Positions 57,162-64,000 of a DNA stretch of 64,000 nucleotides are shown piece after piece. A program made the position numbers and the translations under genes. Source of the stretch: JALZCH01 sp036387135 (GTDB lineage Bacteria; Acidobacteriota; Blastocatellia; Pyrinomonadales; Pyrinomonadaceae); contig DASVUH010000013.1 in assembly GCA_036387135.1 (NCBI GenBank), positions 1 through 64,000 on the forward strand, written 5' to 3'. Each line of letters begins with the position of its first letter. The first letter of the stretch is position 1. A model generated the notes under the pieces. That model was not told where the DNA came from. It saw nothing but the letters and a program-made list of their open reading frames with translations, and did not search any database.

Positions 57162-59870
57162 GTGCAAAATTCGGGCGATAAAAAACAAAACTTTTCGCTC
57201 TTTCCGCTTTGCTGGCTGGCGAGCGCAACGGCGGGCGGAATTTTGGCGGCAAATTGGTTTGCCGTTCAATTCGCGATTTGGTTGATTTTATTAATTTTCG
57301 CCGCAACTTTCGCCGTTTTTCAAATCAAACGAGACAATCTGCAAGCCGCAGCCCTTTCGAGCCTCACAGCTTTTTTATTTCTCGGCGCGGTTTTGTTTGG
57401 AATCGAACGACAATCAATCGCGCCGAATCGTTTGCAAAAGCTCTACGATGCGGGCGAGATTACCGTGCAAACTCCGCTTGAACTAACCGGCGTTTTACAG
57501 AACGAGCCGGAAACGACAATCAACGGCGCGTTTCTCACAATCAAAACGGAAAAAATAAATTACAAAGGTGCTGAGAAAATCGCATCCGGCGCTGTTCGGG
57601 TTTTCGTCCCGCTCAACACAAGGGAAGCCGCAAAAGATTACGAAAATCTTGAGCTTCGATACGGCGCGAGAATCAGCGTTGCCACGATGCTGTCACGCGA
57701 AGAACGTTTTCGCAATCCGGGAACATTTGAGTTCGGACAATTTCTCCGGCAGAAAAATCTCGATGCGGTTGCGACGCTCAAAAGTCCTTTGCAAATAAAA
57801 CGAATCGGAGATGCGCGGGTTTTTCCGCCGCTCGCTTGGCTTTACAACTGGCGGCAAAACCTGATTGACAATTTACGCCGACGTTTTTCTGCCGAAACAT
57901 CGAGCGTTTTAATCGCGTCTTTGCTTAACAACCGCTATTTTCTGTCAAAAGAAACATCCGAGAGATTCCGCGTCGGAGGCACGTTTCACATTCTCGTGAT
58001 TTCCGGTTTGCACATCACATTTATCGGCATCTGGGTGGCGTGGCTGGTCCGCAAGTTTACGAAACGAGCTGGTCTGCAATTCGTCATCGCAAACTCGCTG
58101 CTCTGGTCTTACAGTTTGATGGTCGGTGCTGAAACACCGGTGACCCGCGCTGCATTTATGTTCACCGTTTTTCACGCGGCGATTTTATTCGGGCGGCGCT
58201 CAAGCTCGCTCAACGCTTTCGGCGCGGCGGCTTTTATTTTGCTCGCGTTGCGCCCTTCAAATTTGTTCGATCAATCGTTTTTGCTGACCTTTGTTTCGGT
58301 CGCGGCGATTGTCGCGTTTGCGTTTCCGCTGTGGGAAAAAATGCGTGAAATCGGCGAATGGCAGCCGTCGCAAACCGCGCCGCAGCCGCCCGCTTGCTCA
58401 AAATGGCTCAAAACTCTGTGCGAAACGCTTTTCTGGAGCGAGACGAAATGGCAGCGCGAACAAAAGCGCAATCTCTGGAAATGCCGACTGTTTAAATCCA
58501 ATCTAGCGAAACGAATTGAGAAAACCGGCTTGCAAACAATTTGGCAATTTGTTTTCGGCTCAATTCTGGTTTCGGCAATCGTGCAAATCTGGCTCGCGCC
58601 GCTGATGATTGTTTATTTTCACCGTTTTACGCTTGCAGGATTAATTTTAAATCTTTTTGTCGGCGTTTTGATTGCCGTCGAATCTTTAGCCGCAATCGCT
58701 GCTTTGCTCGTCGCGCAAATCAGCGAAAGCTTTGCCCAACCGCTAGTTTTATTGTGCGAAGCGACAAACTGGCTGATGATTCATAGTGTCGAGCCTTTTT
58801 CAAATTTAAAGTTTGCGAGCTTTCGCGTTCCGGTTTATTCCGGCTGGATGCGGTTGATTTATTTTGTTTATTTCGCTCCGCTCGCACATCTAGCATTTAC
58901 GCTCTATCGCTGGAATCCTTTTCAAATTCAAAATTCAAAATTTAAAATTCAAAACTTAATTCTGCTCACCGCTCACTGCTTCCTGCTCACTATTGTCGTT
59001 TTCCATCCGTTCAGCGCACCGTTTGCGGACGGACGCCTGCGAGTTGATTTCCTCGATGTCGGACAAGGCGATGCGGCTTTGATTACTTTTCCGAACGGCA
59101 TCACGATGCTGGTTGACGGCGGCGGGCGACCGGCTATTACGCAAAAATTTATCAATCTCGAAGGCGAAACCGAAGCTCGCGCGCCGGATTCAAGATCAAT
59201 CGGCGAAGCTGTTGTTTCTGAGTTTTTATGGGAAAAAGGCTGTTCCAAAATTGATTATTTGCTCCCGACACACGCCGACGCAGATCACATCAACGGCTTA
59301 AACGACGCGGCGAAAAATTTTGCGGTCGAAGCCGCGCTTGTCGGGCGCGCCCCGCTCAAAGATGCGGAGTTTCGAGAGTTTTATGAAAATCTGCAAGCCC
59401 GAAAAATCCAGTTCCGGCAAATCTCGCGCGGTGAAACATTGGAAATCGGCGGCGCTCGAATCGAAATTTTATCTCCACCGGATGCCAATCCTGAAGCCGC
59501 TTCGGAGAACAACGATTCAGTTGTGTTTCGTTTAACTTACGGAGCGCGTAGTTTCCTGCTGACCGGCGATATTCAAAAAGAAACCGAAGGGCGTTTGTCG
59601 CAGCAGCCGGAAAATCTGGTTTGCGATGTCGTCAAAGTCGCTCATCACGGCAGCCGCACGTCTTCAATAGGAAATTTCATTCGCGCGACAAACGCTAAAT
59701 TCGCTGTCATCTCGGTCGGGCGCGACTCGCCCTACGGACATCCGCACAAAGAAGTGGTCGAACGCTGGAAAAATGCCGGAGCAGAAGTTTTGATTACCGG
59801 AGAGCGCGGCACGATTTCATTCTCTACCGATGGCGCGGATTTGCAACTTGAAACCTATATCCAAAATTGA
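57162..59870 (+). CDS. comEC: ComEC/Rec2-type DNA uptake channel
   Basis: A protein of about 900 aa. N-terminal TM region and OB-like domain, then the competence domain with FHILVISGLHITFIGIWVAWL and SLMVGAETPVTRAAFMF. The C-terminal metallo-beta-lactamase domain has DVGQGDAALI, LPTHADADHINGLND and VVKVAHHGSRTS. The start is not certain: the frame is open far upstream into msrB, and GTG at 57162 is the best divergent option although it lacks a ribosome site. Residues encoded by 58923-58990 (QIQNSKFKIQN...LTAHCFLLT) look like an in-frame repeat insertion. It would move single-stranded DNA through the inner membrane. Confidence 0.85.
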   Translation: MQNSGDKKQNFSLFPLCWLASATAGGILAANWFAVQFAIWLILLIFAATFAVFQIKRDNLQAAALSSLTAFLFLGAVLFGIERQSIAPNRLQKLYDAGEITVQTPLELTGVLQNEPETTINGAFLTIKTEKINYKGAEKIASGAVRVFVPLNTREAAKDYENLELRYGARISVATMLSREERFRNPGTFEFGQFLRQKNLDAVATLKSPLQIKRIGDARVFPPLAWLYNWRQNLIDNLRRRFSAETSSVLIASLLNNRYFLSKETSERFRVGGTFHILVISGLHITFIGIWVAWLVRKFTKRAGLQFVIANSLLWSYSLMVGAETPVTRAAFMFTVFHAAILFGRRSSSLNAFGAAAFILLALRPSNLFDQSFLLTFVSVAAIVAFAFPLWEKMREIGEWQPSQTAPQPPACSKWLKTLCETLFWSETKWQREQKRNLWKCRLFKSNLAKRIEKTGLQTIWQFVFGSILVSAIVQIWLAPLMIVYFHRFTLAGLILNLFVGVLIAVESLAAIAALLVAQISESFAQPLVLLCEATNWLMIHSVEPFSNLKFASFRVPVYSGWMRLIYFVYFAPLAHLAFTLYRWNPFQIQNSKFKIQNLILLTAHCFLLTIVVFHPFSAPFADGRLRVDFLDVGQGDAALITFPNGITMLVDGGGRPAITQKFINLEGETEARAPDSRSIGEAVVSEFLWEKGCSKIDYLLPTHADADHINGLNDAAKNFAVEAALVGRAPLKDAEFREFYENLQARKIQFRQISRGETLEIGGARIEILSPPDANPEAASENNDSVVFRLTYGARSFLLTGDIQKETEGRLSQQPENLVCDVVKVAHHGSRTSSIGNFIRATNAKFAVISVGRDSPYGHPHKEVVERWKNAGAEVLITGERGTISFSTDGADLQLETYIQN
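58923..58990. repeat. In-frame tandem repeats inside comEC
   Basis: AAAATTC heptamers at 58923-58955 and GCTCACT heptamers at 58962-58990, encoding QNSKFKIQN and a hydrophobic run in the linker before the beta-lactamase domain. Confidence 0.75.
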
Positions 59871-59917
59871 GCAGAAATGTGTTTTTTACGGCTGATTGTA
59901 AAAGAGCAATAAAAAAG

Positions 59918-59941
59918 AAGCCGCCTGATTAAGGGCGGCTT
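59918..59941. terminator. Bidirectional terminator after comEC
   Basis: Arms AAGCCGCC (59918-59925) and GGCGGCTT (59934-59941), with an A-run left and T-rich tail right. Confidence 0.8.
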
Positions 59942-59966
59942 TTGAATTTTTAGAGTAAGAGGTCGT

Positions 59967-61472
59967 CTAGTTTTCTTTCACAAGAAACACATCCCAAGCC
60001 CAGCGTCCTGCGCGCGTGCCCTGAACATCCCAAACTTTTGCTCGATACCTGAACTGATTGCCGTATTCATCAGTGCGCCTTGATTCTTTGTAATCGAGTT
60101 CTAATCCGGCTATTCCCAATCCAGGCAATGTATGCAGTTCAGTTGGTTCACTGATGCCGTTATGATTCGCGTCTTGCCATAACCGTAAACTGACAAAGAT
60201 TGCATCTCTGTAATCAATTGCGTTATCTGCGTTGCCTCCGTTTTCCGGTTTATCGAATTCAGCCAGCGCGAGAAAACCGTTTTTCCCTCTTCTGCGCGAT
60301 GCAGGTTGTGGCGTGTAATTGCCGAACAATTCTTTGCCGTTGTCAATCGAATCATTTCCGTTACGGTCAAGCGCCAGCCAACCATCGTCGGAATCAGCAG
60401 AAGTCCAGGAGAGTTGTTCGTGATAGCCATTGCCGTCAATGTCAAAACGTACTCCGTTTGCGGCATCGGTCAGATTAAAGCCATTTCCAGCGATGTCTAT
60501 GATAATCGGAGAAAAACATTGTCCACTTAAATCCGCACAACATTGCTGGCAATCATCCCAATACGTACCAGAACTACAAAACGAACCACCCGTAGAAACT
60601 GTTGTCCCGCTGCCTACACATCCGCCCCCGCCGCCTCCGCCGCTGTACGTTGGACAGCAGTATCCTGCGACGTGCGGGTCAGTATTGTATCCAACAGGAC
60701 AAGTGCCGTTGGAGTTTGCAGGAATAGCGTCTGCACAAGGACATTTATAAGTGGAATCTAATTGTCTATAGTCACAATTTTTGACACTGATACTTATATT
60801 ATCGCCCATGTCATTTACTCCGCAGCCATAATTCATAACAGATGATTCTTTTATTTCGTCGTCATTTGAATTATTAGGCGTTTTGTTCCCGCAAGTATCC
60901 GTGTAATTTCTAGCATAATGTTTCAGTCCCAATAGATGACCGATTTCGTGCAGGTAAACTTTGGTGAAAGCCCGATTATATCCGAACTCCATCGAATCGA
61001 AATAAGGAACTTGATTACCTTGATCGTTTGTAAGCGTAAAATTGGGATTCACATAAATAGTTCCGGTAAAGATTTCGTTGCCCAAAACTGTGGTCTCTTG
61101 CGCATATGCTAAGCCATATTGGGAATCACTAGTGCTTTCAAACATTAATTTGGGGCTTGAAGAGGAAGGCGCAGGTCCCGAAGAAAATGATATTCCCGAA
61201 CAAGTAGTTCTCAAAGCATTATTCCAAATGTCCAAAGCTATTAATATTTGGCTTCTTTGCGGGCTGGGATTAGGTATATTTACAAGCGTGTAATAAACCA
61301 CTCCAGAATTAGGAATGTTAGGCTTTCTTTACGGAAAGTGTCTTAAAAAGTCGGCATCCGGTGTCCGGCAATTTTGGGAGAAAGCAACGGTAGCCAAAGG
61401 GAACAATAAAAAAACAGAAAAAAAGATTAGGCTTGACTTCTTAAACAAGCTGCTAATTTTTATATTCCTCAT
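59967..61472 (-). pseudogene. Secreted zinc metalloprotease, interrupted by a TAA
   Basis: From ATG at 61472 (GGAG upstream, ATGA overlap with the previous gene) the frame gives a signal peptide (SLIFFSVFLLFPLATVAFSQ) and then NCRTPDADFLRHFP, followed by TAA at codon 48 (61331-61329). The same frame continues without another stop for about 450 codons: NIPNSGVVYYTLVNIPNPSP, the zincin motif HEIGHLLGLKHY (HExxHxxGxxH, matrixin-like), VMNYGCG, a Gly/Cys-rich stretch, and a C terminus with DRNGNDSIDNGKELFGNY and DANHNGISEPTEL, calcium-binding dockerin/EF-like repeats. A downstream GTG at 61301 could only make a leaderless product. Either a recent pseudogene or a base-call error. Confidence 0.8.
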
Positions 61473-62278
61473 TTCTTTTCTCCCGTTGTATTTTCACCGC
61501 AATCAGCTAAAGCAAAACTTCGAGTGTTGTTTGCCAAGGCTTGAAAATCATCAATACCTTTAAAATCTCGAACGTCCGTCGTACTCGATATTGTTTTGAA
61601 AGAATCGCCTTCTAAGACAAAATCACCGTCAACGTCTGCGACCATATAACCTTTGGCTGCCGGAACAAATTTAAGAAATAATAAATACTTCTTGTTCGCC
61701 TCAAGCGGCGCATACTTTCGGTCTTCCGCTTGAATTAACTGTTCGTTTATTTTGATTAACCCGCCGGGACGAGTGACCTGAATAATTTCGTTGACAGTAA
61801 TTGGTGAAGCCGTATTGTCCTTAACAATATCTTCAACCCAAAATTCGTACTGCGTGTAAATGAATGTTTCATTTTCAATTAAATGCGCCGCTTTGCTTTT
61901 TATTGAACCAACCACAACTGCATCGGATTTGCACGACAAATTCATTAAAAACTTTGTTGGCGATTTATGAACAGGACGGTTAAACTGAGCTTGGAAGGGT
62001 ATCCCAAGAGCAGTCCCAACTACCTCAGATTTACCTCGACTGTTGCCTAGTTCAATCAATACATCTAAATTCAAACCATGTTTTTTAGAATATATTTTAT
62101 TATACTCCTTGCTATAAGCACGTTCTTCTGCGGTGAATTGACCTCTTTGTACTACAGTTGACTCATCTTTTTTATGTGATGATTTGTCCTGAGCCTGCTG
62201 TCTAAAGGCTGCAAATGTAGCGGCTAAAAAAAGCGATAGCAAAGAAACACTGATAATTGTAAGTTTCTTGTTCGTCAT
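61469..62278 (-). CDS. Secreted protein of unknown function
   Basis: A 269-aa protein with a signal peptide (residues 5-25, LTIISVSLLSLFLAATFAAF) and a charged stretch, followed by a beta-rich domain: SDAVVVGSIKSKAAHLIENETFIYTQYEFWVEDIVK and NKKYLLFLKFVPAAKGYMV, a layout seen in some secreted CARDB or OB-like proteins, but I name no family. AAGGAG precedes the ATG. Its stop overlaps the metalloprotease start (ATGA), so the two were probably one operon; this protein could be an inhibitor or chaperone of the protease, by analogy only. Confidence 0.7.
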   Translation of the reverse strand: MTNKKLTIISVSLLSLFLAATFAAFRQQAQDKSSHKKDESTVVQRGQFTAEERAYSKEYNKIYSKKHGLNLDVLIELGNSRGKSEVVGTALGIPFQAQFNRPVHKSPTKFLMNLSCKSDAVVVGSIKSKAAHLIENETFIYTQYEFWVEDIVKDNTASPITVNEIIQVTRPGGLIKINEQLIQAEDRKYAPLEANKKYLLFLKFVPAAKGYMVADVDGDFVLEGDSFKTISSTTDVRDFKGIDDFQALANNTRSFALADCGENTTGEKK

Positions 62279-62722
62279 ATTTCTCCTTCTTTTGATGGTT
62301 GCAAGTGGTTGAGTAAAATTAACTTCTTAATATTCTGTTACCTGAGATTGTCGAAAGTGGGTTAACTATACGCCTCACACCGTCCTCGGTCAACGTTTTA
62401 CTTCTTGTGAAATTATTTTCTTTATGCTGATAAAAAGATAATGCATAAATGCCCTTAAAGTCTTTGATTTTGTGAGAATTAGCAGACTTAAAAAACTGTC
62501 ATTCAGAATCCGCCAACTGTCGTTTACCCTTTTATCAAAAGAGATCACTCGATTTCCTGTGGAGGCGTTCTTCGAGAAATCCAATCAACTATATTCATGC
62601 ATTTATTTGCATTTTTCTCGCTCATTACTTAGCGCACCGAAATGAACTGAAAACTATCTCAATTGAATATTTTTTTGCAGGAATTTTATTTGTTTCTTAA
62701 ATAGCTGAAAATACGGCGATTG

Positions 62723-62763
62723 AAAATAGAAAGCCTGTCATTTTTAGACAAGCTTTCTATTTT
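62723..62763. terminator. Terminator-like hairpin
   Basis: Arms 62723-62739 and 62747-62763, 17 nt with one mismatch, 7-nt loop and T/A-runs on both sides. It lies 340 nt downstream of the ftsK stop, in the gene-free stretch. Confidence 0.7.
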
Positions 62764-63058
62764 TACTCGCTCTTTAACAAAAGCGAAACATAAGACTTTT
62801 GCCGGTTGGACGAAAGACTTGAAATATACTCTTCCAAGATATGAAAACGTTTAGTAAACGATGTGCATAACTACACTGATGCAGGCAAAAGAATTGAGCG
62901 CCAATAGCAAACGGAATAAAAAGCCGATTGTACGATTAAATACATTTAGTTTTTGGTTTAAAGTGTTGGCAGTTAAAGGGTTGTTGCTATTTGCACAAAA
63001 GTTGTGCAGAATGCTAAAAGTAATTGAGTTTCAGAAATTTGACCTGCAAAAAAATGAG

Positions 63059-63093
63059 TTTTCCACAGGCTTTTCCACAACCTCTGTGGAAAA
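63059..63093 (-). terminator. Alternative-pairing hairpin after ftsK with three TTTTCCACA copies
   Basis: TTTTCCACA occurs at 63059-63067 and 63071-63079, and inverted (TGTGGAAAA) at 63085-63093. On the ftsK strand the inverted copy can pair with either of the other two, and a T-run follows. Each copy also matches the DnaA-box consensus TTWTNCACA. Confidence 0.5.
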
Positions 63094-63098
63094 CTTTT

Positions 63099-64000
63099 TT
63101 AGAAATTATTCTCCTGCATATCCCAGTCGGAAACCATTTCAAATGCCTTTTTCAAAACGGGACGCGGTTTTGAAGCGCCGTCGGCTTGTCCGACAAAGCC
63201 TTCGCGTTCCATCGCGTCGAGAATCGCGGCGGCGCGTCCGTAACCGATTCGCAGTCGGCGCTGCAACACGGAAGTCGAGGCGCGTTTCATCTCGACGCAA
63301 ATCCGCAAAGCCTGTTCGAAAACCTCGTCGCGTTCAACATCTGCGTCTTCAAATCCCTCGGTTTCTTCGTCGCTTTGCGTGATTGTCGTGTCGTAATCGG
63401 GCGCGCCCTGTTCTTTGACGAATTCAACGATTTTGCCGATTTCTTTTTCATCAACGAACGCGCCGTGAACGCGGACAAGTCGCGAAGTTCCGGGCGGGAG
63501 AAAAAGCATATCGCCTCGCCCAAGCAGATGCTCTGCGCCGCTCCCGTCAATAATCGTGCGCGAGTCGTGCATCGAGGAAACGCGGAAACTGATGCGAGAA
63601 GGGAAGTTGGCTTTAATCAAGCCGGTGATGACGTTGACCGACGGGCGCTGCGTCGCTAAAACGAGATGAATCCCGACTGCGCGCGCTTTTTGCGCTAATC
63701 GCGTAATTGATTCTTCGACTTCGCCACGCGCGACCATCATCAAATCGGCGAATTCGTCAATAATAATCACGATAAAAGGCAAATTCTTGTACGGCTCGCC
63801 GTTTTCGTCGAATTCTTCGATAAAATTGCGCCGATGTACTTCTGCGTTATATCCTTCAAGATTTCTGACTCCCCAGCTAGCCAATTCTTTGTATCGCCGT
63901 TCCATTTCGACAACAGCCCATTTCAAAGCAATCGAAGCGCGTTTCGGGTCGGTGATAATCGGCGTTGCAAGATGCGGAATGTCCGCATAAAGGTTGAGTT
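63099..64000 (-). CDS. ftsK: DNA translocase FtsK, C-terminal part (cut by window edge)
   Basis: About 300 residues of the C-terminal motor are present; the gene continues beyond the window. IPHLATPIITDPKRASIALKWAVVEMERRY is followed by Walker B FIVIIIDEFADLMM, LAQKARAVGIHLVLATQRPSVNVITGLIKANFPSRISFRV, and the gamma domain near the end (RASTSVLQRRLRIGYGRAAAILDAMEREGFV), which reads KOPS. The protein ends normally at 63099. It pumps DNA at the division septum for chromosome dimer resolution. Confidence 0.95.
   Translation of the reverse strand, partial: LNLYADIPHLATPIITDPKRASIALKWAVVEMERRYKELASWGVRNLEGYNAEVHRRNFIEEFDENGEPYKNLPFIVIIIDEFADLMMVARGEVEESITRLAQKARAVGIHLVLATQRPSVNVITGLIKANFPSRISFRVSSMHDSRTIIDGSGAEHLLGRGDMLFLPPGTSRLVRVHGAFVDEKEIGKIVEFVKEQGAPDYDTTITQSDEETEGFEDADVERDEVFEQALRICVEMKRASTSVLQRRLRIGYGRAAAILDAMEREGFVGQADGASKPRPVLKKAFEMVSDWDMQENNF

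Larger units (their letters stand above)
62279..63098. other. Gene-free stretch between ftsK and secreted-protein operon
   Basis: About 820 bp, AT-rich. No convincing gene; short ORFs here have no ribosome site and no recognised motif. It holds one hairpin (62723-62763) and a cluster of three TTTTCCACA sequences beside the ftsK stop (63059-63093). Confidence 0.5.

Noticed and set aside
62390..62584. Short minus-strand ORF of 64 aa
   Set aside because: TTG-type start without ribosome site, low-complexity, no recognised motif.
63059..63093. Chromosomal origin (oriC)
   Set aside because: Only three boxes, no AT-rich unwinding array, and dnaA, dnaN and gyrB are absent nearby.
62861..63382. Plus-strand ORF of 173 aa
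   Set aside because: Its second half is antisense to ftsK and becomes Arg-rich nonsense; the first half has no ribosome site.

Overview
The window looks like a chromosomal segment of an Acidobacteriota bacterium, most likely class Blastocatellia (Pyrinomonadaceae-like). This is inferred, with no marker gene searched, from: a TonB receptor with an N-terminal carboxypeptidase-regulatory domain, a Ser/Thr kinase fused to a PD40 propeller, an FG-GAP protein, a fused E1 alpha/beta dehydrogenase, futalosine menaquinone genes and mid-range GC. There is no rRNA, tRNA, CRISPR array, prophage or insertion sequence that I can see.

Layout. 1-2.4 kb: minus-strand run yacG, small membrane protein, MFS transporter, queF. 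2.5-4.8 kb: an amphipathic coiled-coil membrane protein, then an AT-richer accessory patch with a lone GIY-YIG-like protein and a PIN toxin/antitoxin pair. 4.8-8.5 kb: hpt, then rpiB, an AI-2E-type permease and deoC; RpiB and DeoC both carry N-terminal extensions like microcompartment cargo tags. 8.5-14 kb: outer-membrane protein, ECF sigma/anti-sigma/secreted-protein operon, TonB receptor. 14-17 kb: LytTR-type two-component pair. 17-23.4 kb: E1 alpha/beta fusion, TPR and GNAT genes, a broken PIN toxin with its antitoxin, acyl-CoA dehydrogenase, LPG-type membrane protein. 23.5-30.5 kb: Ser/Thr kinase, secreted protein, FHA-GAF-sigma54 activator, metallo-beta-lactamase-fold hydrolase. 30.6-40.4 kb: ychF, FecR-like protein, FG-GAP protein, two polytopic glycosyltransferase-like membrane proteins, lamin-tail protein. 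40.4-47 kb: GGDEF protein, thioesterase, YbjQ, vanadium haloperoxidase, and a translationally chained operon (cyclase, broken small gene, DUF952, ATL). 47-49.2 kb: mqnA and mqnC. 49.2-50.9 kb: AT-rich ATPase plus TOPRIM cassette resembling split OLD/PARIS defence systems. 51-57 kb: SRPBCC protein, desaturase, OmpR-type two-component pair, tlyA, M23 peptidase, msrB. 57-61.5 kb: comEC and a secreted metalloprotease gene broken by a stop. 61.5-64 kb: secreted protein and the C-terminal half of ftsK.

The most unusual feature is a class of hairpin-forming repeats whose arms are tandem copies of short units (about 7-11 bp). Unit sequence differs from locus to locus, but the architecture recurs. They sit exactly in intercistronic gaps (both histidine kinase/response regulator junctions, before mqnA, mqnC and tlyA), and some are in frame inside genes (MFS, a glycosyltransferase-like protein twice, ComEC, probably the Ser/Thr kinase).

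Three genes are visibly broken (PIN toxin by a 2-bp slip, a small operon gene by TGA, a metalloprotease by TAA). These could be real decay or sequence errors. All coordinates, motifs and pairings were read by eye; family names come from motif recognition, with no search run.
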